Source: Topomyia yanbarensis
Taxonomy: Eukaryota > Arthropoda > Insecta > Diptera > Culicidae
DNA: 64,000 nucleotides
Direction of reading: 5' to 3'
Assembly: GCF_030247195.1 (NCBI RefSeq)
Contig: NC_080672.1
Coordinates: forward strand, 30,015,906 to 30,079,905
A program made the position numbers and the translations under genes. Under the pieces are notes generated by a model that worked only from the letters and a program-made list of their open reading frames with translations, did no database searches and was not told the origin of the DNA. This document shows, in pieces, positions 29,185 to 42,189 of the stretch. Numbering within the stretch: the stretch's first letter is position 1; every line of letters starts with the position of its first letter.

Positions 29185-31173
29185 TAATGGTTTACTTCCG
29201 GACCAAAGATAAGCCATTTAACATCATTGATATATCGCATCTGACTACACGCCCGAGTCATGTATGTATGTATGTATGTCACGAAGAAGTATGTTGTCTA
29301 CGTACCCGCCCGGGAAGTAGATATTGATGGTGTAGTCTTCGAGAACGGTCCTAATTACGAAATATGGGGTTGGCTCCTTCTAGAACCATTTGCTCCAGTC
29401 AGTAACAATTTTGGTATGCAAGCAATTATGCTCAGCAAAAATCGATGTATAAGAACACTTATTTTCCATCAGCCTCATTTCGAGCCTGTTCTTTCAAATT
29501 TTGTTCCTTTGAACGGGGCTCGTCTACCTGCTCGCCTTTTTGTGTCGTGGGTCATAAACTGCCATCGTTGCAAACAATGGGGCCATAGAGTTCCCCATTG
29601 TAGAAACAAGGCATGGTGTGGAAAATGCGGTGAGAATCATGAAAAGTTTTCCTTCTTTCGAAAGATTCCGCATGAACTGTTGGCATATTCTGCATACAAA
29701 TTATGCGGGGAAAAACTGAAGCATTCTTTGAAGGAACGGTCCGAGCAAAAATGCTAAAGAGGACGACACCACCGGCTACGACTAATTTCTACGCTCCCTT
29801 GTTCACTAAGGAACAAGATTCCTACACTCGCATAGAGTGAAGATTTTCGAAAGAGAAAAATCATTTTATCTCCTAAGCTTCCTCGTAAAAGCCTGAGAGT
29901 GTCCCTTGATGGGTGCTGTTACAAAATCGAAGTAAGTGACTCCTGGTCTCGCTAAGTCCACATGGGACATCCGAAACTCCAAGTGTCTCTATATACCGGT
30001 CCGATTATTTCCTAGGTTTTACACAATGAATTTGCATTGCGTTGCATTGCGGTACCAGGTATTGAAGTTTTCGCTTGTCAAGTCCGAATTAAAGGCAAAG
30101 ACTTATTGACCTTGTTTCCATATCCATCGCATCTCAGCTGATTTTAAAAGACTTCAACTTCCACGGTGTGCCATAGGGTTGCCTTCATGATGAAAACTAA
30201 ACTATCTGATGAATAAGCTGGAAATGACACGAATGCCTACTCCACCAGCGCGGTCAAGCGCGTTAGATTTATCGCTACAGATAGTGTGCCCATTGATTGA
30301 AATAGCTGCGCGGTCATTACATACGAAACATTCGAATCAAAACAAGAAATTGCTCTGGTGGAAGCGTACAACGTTTTGACTGGCTTGATTCTCTACACTG
30401 CGATTAAAGGTCAGACGAAACGAGTACCCGGTGGTACGTCGGATCGCCCGATTTTTTCCCAATATTCGCGACATTGAAAACTTGATGAAAGCTGAAAAAC
30501 GCGGTTATTGGCACCGGTTCGTCGACAGATTAACGATCGGAATACACGGAACTAAGCATCTTTTTTCTATGAGAACAGAATTTCATGTAGATCCACATTC
30601 CGATAGACGTTTCGCGATGAAATGATAATACTGTATATAAACGTAATAATTGTTCTATGAACACACCAATTTATCTGACCGCAAAGATGCTCGCGTTAAG
30701 CATTGCAGTAACGCTCGTCAGATGGTGAGAGCTATGCATATTTTCTATGCTAATTATTATGACAATAGTGGCGAGGGCGATCATAAAAGAGGCTGTGCTG
30801 CAAACATTACCTATCGACGACCATGTCCACATCGTTCCAGTTCCAAGGAGGCTCTCTATTCGATGGAGCATGGAAAGCACTCCCTGTGTTACCTAGGGAA
30901 AATATGGAAGTTCCGTTGTGCTTTATCCGAAAAATCGTAGCAGATGAACAGATATAACTATTAGTTTGAGTTCTTTCGCATTGCTTCATTCCAGCTAATG
31001 AGAAACGTAACCCTTAAATTAAAATGGTAATAAAAAGGCGGACACTTAGGCATTAGAGGGTGATATTTATGAAAGATCGCGTAGCTTCAACGAGTTTTTC
31101 AGTATTTTTTGTCAGAGGACGCTCGAAAATTGGCAAATTCCGTGGGACAATGGAAATTTAGGAATCCCAAAAG
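29185..31173 (+). pseudogene. decayed LINE: ORF1 with zinc knuckles, then ORF2 fragments
   Basis: ORF1 begins with a frame reading GPLMVYFRTKDKPFNIID at about 29178, then a (TATG)n run at 29260-29279. It continues YVVYVPAREVDIDGVV and FVPLNGARLPARLFVSW, and ends with the knuckles CHRCKQWGHRVPHC and CGKCGENH, stopping at about 29757. At 30431-30620, RDIENLMKAEKRGYWHRFVD resembles the ORF2 linker between endonuclease and reverse transcriptase. Positions 31041-31170 match the ORF2 segment at 13785 (FNEFF). Frames are broken throughout. The TA-flanked element at 31176 splits this copy from its 3' part. Confidence 0.75.
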
Positions 31174-31175
31174 TA

Positions 31176-32391
31176 GGGGAGCCTGGGGCTAGTTGGCGGT
31201 TGGGGTAAGTTGGCGGAATCTCTTTTTCTTTGGTTCTATTAGACATATAGCGCTGCCTCTTCTTGTGTACTCATCAATGTACTCCAATGTGTTTTTGTTG
31301 CAAAACGATTTGTTTGGTGGAAGTTGTAGGTGATATTGTGTTTTCGAGCATACCAAGTAAATTTTCAAAATTTTGAATACTTTGCGTTATTTAGGGTGAT
31401 TTTCAATCTATTACCCGAATGATAATATTTTTCGAAAGCACGTGAAAAGAGCTTTCAGTATCCGTATAGATATTACAACTATCTACAAACAAAAGTTATT
31501 TTTAAATAGTTTTTAATAAAATATGCGGTTGGGGTTAGTTGGCGGTACTAATTACAGTGCAAAAAAGTCATCAAAAATTTTATTTCTGGAATTCACTCCA
31601 AAGTAAGAAAATCTTTTTCTTCTGTATCTCGTCAATGCAGGAGCCATTCATTCCGGCCAACCGCATAAAGAATTTCGAAAATTTGCTTTTGAATAGGGTA
31701 CTTCGCGTCAAAGTCAAAATACCAAGGTATTGAAACTGAAATATAATAACAAATGTCGGTTAATATACAGTTTTCTTGAAAAGACATTCAGCACGTTCTA
31801 AAAGGACCCTTGAAGTAATTGAATCATTTGATTGCTTGGTTTTTGGAGTATCCACACATACCGCCAACTTACCCTGGGGCCGGGGTAAGTTGGCGGGTTT
31901 TCCGCTTCACATATTTTTGTCTCTAAAAATGGAGACAATGCATCAAACACTTTAAAAAAATCAGATAGGGTGATGAGCCTATTTTCACCATACTAATCAA
32001 GGTGCCTCACTAATTCGGTAATTTCTTGCCTTACAATCAATGGAATGCGTAAAAATTGACATCAACCACTTTGCTTCGTTGTTAAGAACCAATATAATAA
32101 CATAAATGCGTTGAAAACAGTAAAATTCTCGTGTTTGAGCACAATGAAAACTCGAATCGAGTGCCCCTATTGTTGCGCCACCATTTGACTCAATGCGTTG
32201 AACAAAGATGGCAGACACTGCTCTAACCAACGGCTTCTAATGGGTAGGGTGATAATAGAAACATGGCGCAAATAGGCTCGTCACCCTATGTTGCCAACAG
32301 TCTGCTCTTTCATGCCACGTGTTCTATTTTGCAAGATCTACCTACATCAAAGCGGTAAAAATTGAAACTATAAACTAGCCCCGGTCTCCCC
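31176..32391. mobile_element. 1.2-kb TIR element, TA target duplication, GGGGYTAGTTGGCGG motifs
   Basis: The ends GGGGAGCCTGGGGCTAGTT and the inverse of GGGGAGACCGGGGCTAGTT are flanked by TA (31174-31175 and 32392-32393). The insertion is confirmed by the LINE it splits: 'tcaacaaa' resumes at 32394 where the related LINE at 13937 is uninterrupted. The 15-mer GGGG(C/T)(A/T)AGTTGGCGG or its inverse recurs near 31185, 31203, 31531, 31861 and 31882. No transposase is visible, so it is non-autonomous. The TA duplication would fit an IS630/Tc1/mariner-type enzyme, but the class is unproven. Confidence 0.75.
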
Positions 32392-33240
32392 TATCAACAA
32401 ATCTTAGTCAAGGGGACGGATGAAGGTCGTGACTTCCTTCGGGTGATGTCTCGGGTCATGTCCAATCATTGTACGTTGAATACGTATCTTCGGCATGTGT
32501 ACCATGTTCACAGATTTTTCTGTAATGCCACAGATTTTTTTTCACAATTTTTGATCATCGATTATTTTTTTACAGATGACAGATTTTTGGCATTTTGAAT
32601 AAAATCTCACAGATTTTTGGAAATATTGCGATTTTCCATAGATTTTTTTGAAATTTATTACAGATTTTTGCAGATTTTTTTCGGTTTTAGTCCTCACAAA
32701 TAGCAAAAAGATTTTTTAGACCGAAACACAGATTTCAATGTGGCATCCCTGATCTCCGGCATATTGGGGTCGTGGAGAGCGATCTCTGCCCTGGTGGTGA
32801 CGGTTATCGCAACATTAAACATGTTGTCTGGTCGTACACCTAGTGTTCTAGTGCCAGATCTCCGTTAAACGAATCCCCTCGGTCTCGTTCCAGTCTGAGA
32901 TGTGTTGGATTTCCTCGATTTCTCCTATATGTCTCTCATATACTTTTAAAGATGATAGATATCCAAATTTACTTATCTCTTCTCTTTTGGTTGACATGCT
33001 AACAGCTACCTAGAAATCAGGTTCCAAGGGTTCGCAGTGTATCCAAGGAGGTCAGTCGGCGATCCGGTTCATGTTGTCCTGACTATGATCTTCGGTTTGC
33101 TAAAAAGCTGCAAGTTAGATTTTTTCTGTTATTGTTTTCCGTCCTCTCCTCACTTTATCTAATATGGCCTCTGCTACTGATGTTAGAATCAATCTCTCTT
33201 GTGTATGTATTTTGCCTTTCTTGTAAAAAGCCTACTAGTG
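32392..33240 (+). pseudogene. LINE ORF2 C-terminal remnant, continuation of the 31041 fragment
   Basis: The frame resumes with GRDFLRVMSRVMSNHCTLN, is broken by an insert at 32500-32753, then continues RHIGVVESDLCPGGDGYRNI and KHVVWSYT. These blocks align with VGRDFIRV and CDEGYHDIEHVVW of the copy at 13785-14225. Stops and frame changes make it non-functional. The 3' part to about 33240 is probably LINE 3' UTR. Confidence 0.75.
32500..32753. repeat. CAGATTTTT-rich insert within the LINE remnant
   Basis: About eight irregular copies of (C)ACAGATTTTT occur in 230 bp, on the plus strand only. Similar words flank the block, CTTCGGCAT (32488-32496) and CTCCGGCAT (32754-32762), and may be a decayed target duplication. 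It encodes nothing. Confidence 0.5.
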
Positions 33241-33303
33241 TTTCTCCTTGTTTCAATTTTTAATCAAATAATAGTTCTTGTTACAAAATTTCAAATTGAA
33301 TAT

Positions 33304-35272
33304 GGGTCATTCCGCGCGAAGTGATCAAAAAAGATGGCAACTTGAAATCGACCTTCACAGATTTGACCAATTTTGGAGTAATTATTCATCTAGGGCCAAT
33401 ATTCAGAAATCTAAATTTTTGTGTCAATGGAATCACCCCTCGGTCCATGGGAGCATCCCCCGTTTTGACAAATTGCTAAACTCTTGACTTTCTGTTGATT
33501 ATATCTCCGGTTCTATTTAATTTTAAAATCAAACCGCACAATTTTTTTTAGATGGAAATTGTTCAAGGGGTCTAGAAAAAATATTAGTATTTAATGGCAG
33601 TACTGCCAACTATGCTATTTTACCAATTAAAAATAAGAAGGTCAATTTTCTCGCAATATACAAATTTTAATTTTGACAATGTATGTATGTAGAAAAATGA
33701 ACTTTCATTTTGTAACTGAAAAAATCACAGCATTGCCACTGAAAAGTAACACTTTTCGACTCCTTGAACAATTCTCTTAAAAAAGCAAATTGCGGTTTGA
33801 CTTTAGAGTATATAGAACCGAAGATATAATCGACAGGGGCGTGGCCAGGAAGGGGGGCGGGCTAAATCAAAATTAGATGGATTGAAAAAAAACAAATCTT
33901 TTGGAAACTGATTATTTTAATTAAATATTATAAAATAATATTTTGGAAGCAAATTGTCTCATTACTTGATCGAGAACCTATGGTTTTAAGCATCATGGAA
34001 ACTTTTGGCAAATTGTGGGCATTGGATCTCTTAGCAAAGGTTCCATAGTTGCCAAATGATCATGAGCTCTATTTTGAAGAGATGTTTCGAAATATCCATC
34101 TAATCCATTAGGAACAATACTTTGAATGGGAAGTGCAGTTTGATGTGTATAAACATAAATTTCCTTACCGGTAAATTGCATACAATTTAATATTTGCTAA
34201 AAAATTAATGTTTTTAGTAAAGTTTGCGAAAATGATATTTCGAACGAATTTATTGAATTAAGCGGACATAGCGCAGATGGTCAGTCCATTAACTTGTACG
34301 CAGCTCACCTGGGTACGATTCCCAACCTCCGTACATTAGGTTAGAAATTTTTCTAACCTGAAAAAAAGACGAGAGACCCTATGGTTGAAGCCTCTATAAT
34401 AACAAAAACTTTAGTTGAAGACATCCAATGACTAATTTTGTTGAAGATATGGATACTCCGCGTGTTCAGAATATCGAAATATGTTAGGCTATAAATTAAT
34501 TAAAACCTTTAAAATAAGATATTATGATATTACTGTAATCGATAAATATCACCTGTTGCGTATAAACTATAAAATTCACATTTTATTCAAGGTAGTCTCT
34601 GAATCTTACAATGAAAAAAATATTGGCTTTTAGAAATTTCTTAAATATCGTTTTATATCTCGATATAGTGCATTCATGTAGCCTTCATATTTTCAACACA
34701 ATTGCTTACAATGGCATTACCAACAACTTTACTGAAGACACCAAGTCTCTTACTATTTCTGAAGAGTAAATTTCCCATAATTACTTATAGAAGAATTAAT
34801 CAGCAAATTTTTACATCAAAGATGCGCTTTTTTATGTTGAAAAGCTTTCTCGAGGTTGTTACAACTCCAAAGTTGATGCTCTCGAAACTATGTGATCTTT
34901 ACTGTTAGAAAAGTTTTCGGACATTTATTTCACCGACATATTTTAAAAGAAATTATAAAAGGCAACTGTTAGGCTAGTTTTGTTTCTGAATTTTCAATAA
35001 TTTATCAAACTTACATGAAATTTAAGCATTTTCAGAAAATCAACGATTTTCATTCAAACCAAATTTCTGGCAACGCCACAAAATCAAAAGAAAATCAAAG
35101 GTTTTACCAATTTGTCAAAACGGGGGGTATTCCTATGGCCCGAAGGGGGGTTCAATTGACACAAAAATTTAGATTGTTATATATTGGCCATAGTTGAACA
35201 ATTCCTCCAAAATTGGTTCAAATCCGTGAAGGTCGATTACACCTGCCTTGATCACATCGCGCGGAATGACCC
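33304..35272. mobile_element. foldback element, termini GGGTCATTCCGCGCGA
   Basis: The arms at 33304-33480 and 35103-35272 are inverted copies sharing 'gggtcattccgcgcga', 'gaccttcac' and 'gtcaa(t)tg...cccc' blocks. A second palindrome at about 33490-33840 (around 'tatatctccggttctat' and its inverse, and 'ttgttcaaggggtc' and its inverse) lies inside. A SINE at 34260 also lies within. No protein is encoded and no clear target duplication was found. Confidence 0.65.
34260..34410 (+). mobile_element. tRNA-derived SINE
   Basis: A perfect A box, TAGCGCAGATG (34269-34279), and a B box with one mismatch, GGTACGATTCC (34312-34322), give a type 2 Pol III promoter. The body 'ggttagaaatttttctaacc' and the tail 'cctctataataacaaaaac' are as I recall them from mosquito tRNA-related SINEs. 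It depends on LINE enzymes for movement. Flanking duplications are not obvious. Confidence 0.7.
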
Positions 35273-36461
35273 ACATCTAAAAATATTTCTAGCTGCATCC
35301 TTTAGCCTGAATAAAATTAGATTAATATTTTGTATTGTCTTTAGTATTAATATGAAATATAATTTCAAATTTTCATTATTCCACATTTTCAAGAAATTTA
35401 TATTGTGAAGCAAAGAAATTTGCATCTGAGTAAAAATTGTTGTTCATCGAGAATTTCAGACGAATGCATTTTTAGCGCGAGACACATACGTGGTTATTTT
35501 CAAGTTTGTTCCAAACTTTCGAGTGGGCAATTCCCCCCTCGGCAATTTTCGAGTGGGTAGTACTACCCATACTACTCACGTGTTTCGCCGGCGCCGGATG
35601 AAAAAAGTCTGTTTTTTAATCGCCAGATTTAATATTTTTAAAGCCGTTCTCACAATCTATGAAATGCCTGAATCACCCCCAGAAACATTATAATTCGATC
35701 CAAAATGAAACTGCGCTCATCTACCCCAAACCTGCATAATCTGCATCCAATGCAGACTGTCACTCAATAACCGGGATTAGCTAACCCGGCGCAGCTCCTG
35801 CACTAAGCGGCTTTCCTATCTTCCGGTCCACAAATCAAAGACGAAATTCATTTTCAACCGCAATCGCGCCATCTGATACCAGCTGTGAATTTAAATCGCT
35901 TCCGAATCAGTTGCTCTTCGTTAAACTCGTCGCCGCATAAGCTCCGTTGTCGGGGGAGAGGTTGCAACACTCAGAAGACATCCTCTCGCTCCATATCTTA
36001 CACGTACGTATACCTACAACAGCTCGAGTGCTTGACGAAGGATCACACCAAACTGGCAGCGTGGCAGCGCCAGCGGAGAGACTGTGAACGCATTTGAATT
36101 CCAAATCCGATTAGCTAATTTACAGTGAACCGAATGAAAACAAGCTATGGGAAACATTTTCCCTTCCACGGAACGAACGGGATTCGCCGCTTAGCGATTC
36201 GATCACGGGTGTGTCACATATCAACTAGCTTCGGTCGTTTTCAGCTATAAGAAGATGATGAAGAAGAAGAAGAAGAAGAAGAAGACGTGTGCGTTTTAGC
36301 TGGTGGCCTTTGCCAGGCTGATTAGGACTAGAGAATCGGGACATTGCTCTGCGGTAGGGAATATGATAGGAACGAAAACTCGGATATATTTTGGCTGTGA
36401 AGTTTCAAATCCTATTGCTTAAAGTTTCATTGTCGACGTCATACATGGCACCGCGTATTAA
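35273..36461. other. no recognised gene; (GAA)n near the right end
   Basis: Positions 35700-36240 are less AT-rich and look single-copy. Positions 35515-35580 share the 'cgagtgggtagtactacc' word, inverted, with 48310. No coding evidence was found. Confidence 0.4.
36252..36285. repeat. (GAA)n microsatellite
   Basis: About ten GAA/GAT-type triplets in a row, a simple repeat. Confidence 0.85.
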
Positions 36462-36754
36462 GGGATCATCCATAAATGACGTAGCATTTTTTGAATGATT
36501 TTTAACACCCCCCTCCCCCATCGTAGCATTTCGTCACAAACCTCTAAATACCCCCCTGGTAATTACGTAGCTTGACGGTAACACTGCCCCCCCCCCTTGC
36601 GACCGTAATTTTTTTTTAAAAATTCTATTCTATTCCCCTTTAAAAAAGCTACGTAGCATGACATGACCCCCTACCCCCCTGTCGTCACACATCATCACAA
36701 AATACAAAACTCCCCCCTCCCCCATATAATGTTACGTCATTTATGGATGATCCC
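36462..36754. mobile_element. 293-bp MITE with 25-bp TIRs
   Basis: The termini GGGATCATCCATAAATGACG and its inverse match over 25 bp with one mismatch. The interior is rich in C runs. I believe similar 'catccataaat(t/g)acgta' elements are widespread in insects. The target duplication is unclear. Confidence 0.75.
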
Positions 36755-39700
36755 CAACGGCGAACACGTGTGTAAGATTTCACTTTCTTCTTGTGTGAAA
36801 TCCTCTTTTTCTTTAGTCAAGTAAATTTTCCTGAATGAACGTCAATTTCATGTGATCGATTATTTTGCTCCCATAGTCGACATTAAGTTTTAATTAATTA
36901 ACTTTGTTCAACTCAATTTGCGATTATCGCGTCTTTGTGTCAAATAATACAGCTTTCATTTCCGACACGTTCCTTATGTGCGACTTGACAGTAGCATACA
37001 TATGAGCTATACAGGTCGACGGTTTCTTCTTTTTGAATGTTGCCAGATGTTTGGTTCTCATCGTCTGTGTGTGTGTTGCATTAGTTTCAAAAAAGTAAGA
37101 ATTCATTTTTGCGTTTGAATGAAATTTTGGAAGCGATAACAACGTGTTGGTTTATAAAAAAAACAATGCTCCAACCAAGAATTGATGCACTGAAAGCCAA
37201 CCAAGAATTGATGCAGTTGAAAGCAGGTTATATTATTTACCAATTATATTCGCCATGCTTAGCAAGCGGGCAATGTAGGGTTATCGTTAAGGCAATTACA
37301 GATTGTGAAATCGCATAGTGTTCTAAATGGAAATTATCGCGATTTTGCGTGGTGTGCTGTCGGCACTTCGCCAAAGAATTTGCAAAAAAAAGGAGAATTC
37401 AATTTTGCTCTAACTGTCTGTAGGATTTAAAAGCACTTAGTTTGGTATATTCGGGGTCGTATTTCAAAATCGACCGGCGTACTCAAATTAAAGACCTCGG
37501 CAGTTTAAATGCTGTCTGGCTGAATTACGTAGCACAATACAATAACTGTGACTGACTTCGTTGGTCTAGGACCAGTTCCACCACATATGCCTACTGTTCA
37601 ACTATAACGTTCAATATTGCTTCGGTGGCGCAGAGTCCAGACTGCAAACTTTATATTCATAATTCATTCAAAAAGCAATCAGATAACTATAGATAAGGCA
37701 TATTATTCTGAGTACTGATTCCTGTTTCTCGCACCTGCATTCCACCATAAGCATAAAAATAAAAATGCGTGATCCAATGCATGTTGGCAGCACTAGACTA
37801 CTGTAGGTGATATGATTTTCTCGAATTGGAAGTTGCAAATCTCAATCCCGCAACAAAGTTTTTAGAGCTTACTATAATAGCGACGACAAAACCAACCAGG
37901 GTGATAAACTTAATAACCTACCTTTGGTTCATATTAATTAGAAACACGGAATCGAAAACGCTATCGCACAAAGCTTAACCAAGTAAAATCAGTAATCTGA
38001 ATAAGTAACGGCATGTCAACTAACGGAAAAACCACGCACCGTTCGCTTGGGCGAGGAGTCTTGGGTTGGCGGATGCCGGCTAGAAAGATTACTTCATTAG
38101 TTTGTTGTGGAAGCCGATTCCGACTACGGAAAAGTCCCCAACTAGTTGTTAGGGGATGAACTTCCAACCGGCCTCAGCTCCAGTGTTGGTTGGGAACGTG
38201 CCTTAACTTACTAATTTGAGCTCGTGTTCGGATGAGGTCTCCCCTAGTGAAGCATAAAATGGGCTGCACCTGTGCGGTTGTGACATGTGTATGTGTAACC
38301 TTTAGAAGCCACCTGGGCACAAATGGCACGCAGTTTTATCAGGTGGTGTGATTATAGAATTCTAATTTACCTGGCCAGTCAGTGTGTCCTGAAAAGCTGC
38401 CACTACTAATCAGACGACCGGAGCAAAGCAGTTTTATGTTCAGGTTCGGTTATTTTTTCATCATTAGGGAGTCTTTCGTTGTGCCAGTATGTGAGTATTG
38501 GGCGAGGGACTGAAAGTTTCTCTTGCTGCTGAACAGATTAAAAAAGTTTTCATCGTGGAAGAATTGCAGCCACTGGGAGCATTTGGGACGAGAGGGAGGA
38601 TGGGAAATTAAAGCTTATTCTGTCAACTTTTTTTTTGCGCATATAAAACCATACCTGATGTACAAGAACAATTTGAACGGACTAGCTAGTTAATTTTCTG
38701 AGTAAGTTTGCCAACCTGATACGGTGGAAGAGTGAATGGAAAAGTTTTATCAATACAGTATACAAACCGGACCGATGTGTGTACGATGTTGCGTTTTTAG
38801 GTCTTTCGAGCAACTTTTGTTGATAGGAGCTCTACTCGGTATCTTCCATGGAAAAACCAATTTGAGCTTACAGATGTTTTCAGGCGATTGAGGATTTGTT
38901 TTGATTTGACTACAGGATTTTCATATAACTTTCATATATTTGGAAGCAAGAAATGTTTGTTTGTTATCCTTATCCGCAAGACCTCGGTTTGATATAAATG
39001 TAGACTGACAGCTTTATCGTAACGATTACATAAAATATTCAAATCATACATTAAGCCGGAAGTGCATAATATCACTTACCATGTGAGGAGACAAACTTTC
39101 GTGGGCTACCAACCGGACTATTTACTCGTTTAATTGCGGATACGAATGTGCCAACACTGACTGGTTGGATCTGGTTTTTCAGTTTTCGGAGCAAATAGAG
39201 GTAACCATTCACTGAAGGGACTGAGAACAGTAGTGGAGCAATAAAAACTTTGAAATATTGTCTTGCAGTTTATACTGATGATTCTCATTTTTTTAGAAAA
39301 ATGTTAAAGGTAAAATAAAATGTAAATAATTTTCTCTTAACACCACTGTAAATTCACGCTAACGTATAGATATCCGGTAGACTGTTCTTTCTAAAAGTAT
39401 CACATATCCAATAGAATTTCCGGTGACTTTCAGCATAATCACCCAAATTGATTATTTATCAGTTGATTTTACCGTAAGATATTAAACGATGAAAACGTGA
39501 GCCCCAAAAATAACTATTTTTCACTTGTCTTTTCATACATTGATTTAATACTTTGTTCGCAGTACTTTTAGTATGGCGCATATTTTGGCTGAAGTAACAA
39601 AGTTATTATGTCGTATATTTCAAAAGTTATGAACGATTTTTGTTTCAGAAACAATCCATGTTTAAATATTAATTAAGTTCTAGTCTTTCAAATGAAATTA

Positions 39701-41999
39701 ATGATATTGATAGAATGAAAATTCATTGGCAATCTTAAATTAAAATATATGTAGCTTTGAAGAAAATCATTTTTCTTTTGAAACCTGCTTGTTACTGTGA
39801 AAACAAAAGAGATAGAAACTTAGTTGCTTTGGCAAAAATGTGCTATAAAAATGACTAAAACAAAGTATTTGCGAGAAGTTAATACATCAAAAGAAACTCA
39901 ATTTCTTGAGAGCCACCCTACTTTAAAATTTAATAAAAAACATTTCAAATGAACCATTAGAGATAGTTATATGGTTTATTCATAAAAGTTGCTTCAATTT
40001 CATTATTTCAGAAATTTATAGAACATTGCTTAATTTTAAATATCTAAAAAGTTAATACTTTGAACGCCCTAACCACAAGAACCACCCCAATCTAACTAAT
40101 ATGAATGAATCGGCTAAAAGTACTAAACGAGTCTTGCGAAGACATCAGATATCTAAAACTAACAGTTTTGTCTTTCTAAATATGGTCTTGGGGCCATAAT
40201 GCAATGGTATTAAAATACATAAATAAAAATATGTAGATGTATAGCGAGAAAATTTCCGCTTTAGTTTCAAAATTGGAACAATTGAATATTTGGCAATACT
40301 GTCGACAAAAATATAATTTTTCTAGGTTTCTTGACTAATTTCCTTTAAAGTGCATCTTGCCAATTGTTTGTACACCAAATGTAACTGGAGTTATGAACAA
40401 AAGTTAATAATTGATGTTTTACATGTATGAAAAATTTTCCATGCTCGATTATGACACGTCATTCATATTTTATCATCAATACGCACTTATGATTAGTGTG
40501 AGTGTTGTTCACATTCTAAGAAGAACCCCATCTTCGCAATCATTGATCTAAGTCAACCCATCTTTGCAATCATTGAGAGAATAATGCAGAATAGGTAGAA
40601 GCATCGATTGGCTAGTCGGAATTGCTTCTACCATTTATGTGGTTCAAGATATTCAATCTTAACCTTTAAAAATCTTTTTGTTCGAAATGTGCTAAATCGT
40701 GTAAGCATAACTGTGACGATATCGAGAATCCCATAGAACAAGGAACAAAAAAGCGTTAAACACCTGTTTAAAGTATGGAGTTAAAGGTGCATAACGGCAA
40801 TCGTGAATTGACATTTTTCGTATAGATACAACAAACAACAAACCTTCTGAATTCTCGGCAACCGGCTGTCCAGAGCAATTATTATATGATAATGCTTTTA
40901 GCACAGTTGCTAACCGGTTTTCCCCCTCCTGGGATTCATGTAGAGCTATAGAAAAAAAATTGGTCTCTGGTACGACATTACAGTAACAAGAAAAAATGAC
41001 CCACATCGGGTCAAGTCCCACCAGGAGTCTCTGCTCCAAATTTGGACACGTCTAGCTACCGGACCAACGCGTTCGAAGTTTGTATAAGATTGTTTGACAA
41101 TTTTCATGAAGAAAACCCACTAACTTGCATTTTCACTGCTAGGTGACGCTGTATGCATTAACCTTGTCGAAGACTCCAAATCAATCCAACTTCCTTGGGA
41201 GAAGTTATTAAACTTTTAACAAAGTTATGTCTGTATCATTTTTGCATGGTGTTGAAGCAGTAGTCGATTCCGGCGAACATTATTTTTGGGCGAAATAATT
41301 GTTGGGTTTAGCTGATTAGTATGTTTGGAAGAATTTTAGTCCATCTTTAATTTAGAAAATTTTAGTTCTACGTTTCAGCACATAGAGGGCGCCAATACTC
41401 ATTTTTCAACGGAGTTAGATAAAAATTCACCTGTCTTCCATAAAGTTTCATAAAAAGGCGTTGCCAGTTATTTTTGTGAGCATGGCCATAGTCCATCTCG
41501 CTTCATTTAACAGTTAGTGTTTGTGCCCTCTATATAGTGAAATGTGGTATTAATCGTATTGTAATCAAAAGAGGACTCATGTTAAGGGTTTACATACCTT
41601 TTTATTTTTCAAAAAATTAAATTTCTTTATCTGAAAGTATAACTCCTTGGGAATATTTTTCCAAATTTTCATACTCTTTCGAGTAACTCAATTCAATTTC
41701 AGTAAATCATTAATCAAGTCATTCTTGTAGTCATTAACTGTAAGTGAGTTGGACCCGTCATCTTATGCCCCTGAAACTAATGCGTGATTTATAGTTCTGT
41801 AAAACGCAAAATAAGATTTTTTTTTAAACTTTCTCAGCTGTTTAGTATTTTCTATTCGGGTACTCCGGATGGTTTCTGTGCCAAGAGACTTCGGAAATCT
41901 TAAATCGCGCGACTGTTAGAATATTTTTGAAATCGAATTCCTATCCCTACTTACAAATGCGCTTCTCCTGTGATACCTTTGGAGTGCGCATTAATAGAT
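36755..41999. other. no recognised gene; decayed repeats
   Basis: Positions 37420-37600 weakly resemble the LINE RNase H segment at 42170-42340, sharing 'gactgacttcgttggtc'. Positions 39480-40310 are a diverged relative of 51480-51900, sharing 'accctaaccacaag'-type blocks and 'acaccatatacctaaaac'-type blocks. On the minus strand, 41039-40692 gives a 115-codon frame from TTG with no family match. It reads like an interspersed repeat and not a gene. Confidence 0.4.
39480..40310. repeat. interspersed repeat shared with 51480-51900
   Basis: Blocks around 'gttaatactttgaacgccctaaccacaag' (split across 40050-40085) recur as 'gttgatactttaagcaccc' at 51713. The downstream 'gacaccatatacctaaaac' region also recurs in order. 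The two copies are in the same orientation and strongly diverged. No ends could be fixed. Confidence 0.5.
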
Positions 42000-42145
42000 A
42001 TGGCGTCTAGCAAAAGCTAGTATCGGACTAACATTCCTTCCCTTGCCTTCCGCGATCTACGTTCGGGCCTGTTGATCAATAAACTAATTGGGATTATCCA
42101 TACTCAGTAATTTCTAGCTATTGGAATGTAGTTAAGAAGTAAAAA
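42000..42145 (+). repeat. LINE 3' tail copy
   Basis: The sequence 'agtatcggactaacattcc' with 'acgttcgggcctg' and 'ttgatcaat' recurs in order at 43083-43212, directly after the LINE ORF2 end, so it is probably a 3' UTR of the same family. The end 'cagtaatttctagc' also recurs near 44730. Confidence 0.55.
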
Positions 42146-42189
42146 CTAAATGCACTTAGATCGGCAGAATCGAGATCGAAGCTAGTAAT

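Noticed and set aside
40692..41039. 115-codon minus-strand frame
   Set aside because: TTG start, no recognisable domain, and the underlying DNA reads like a mosquito interspersed repeat. Kept only as a note.
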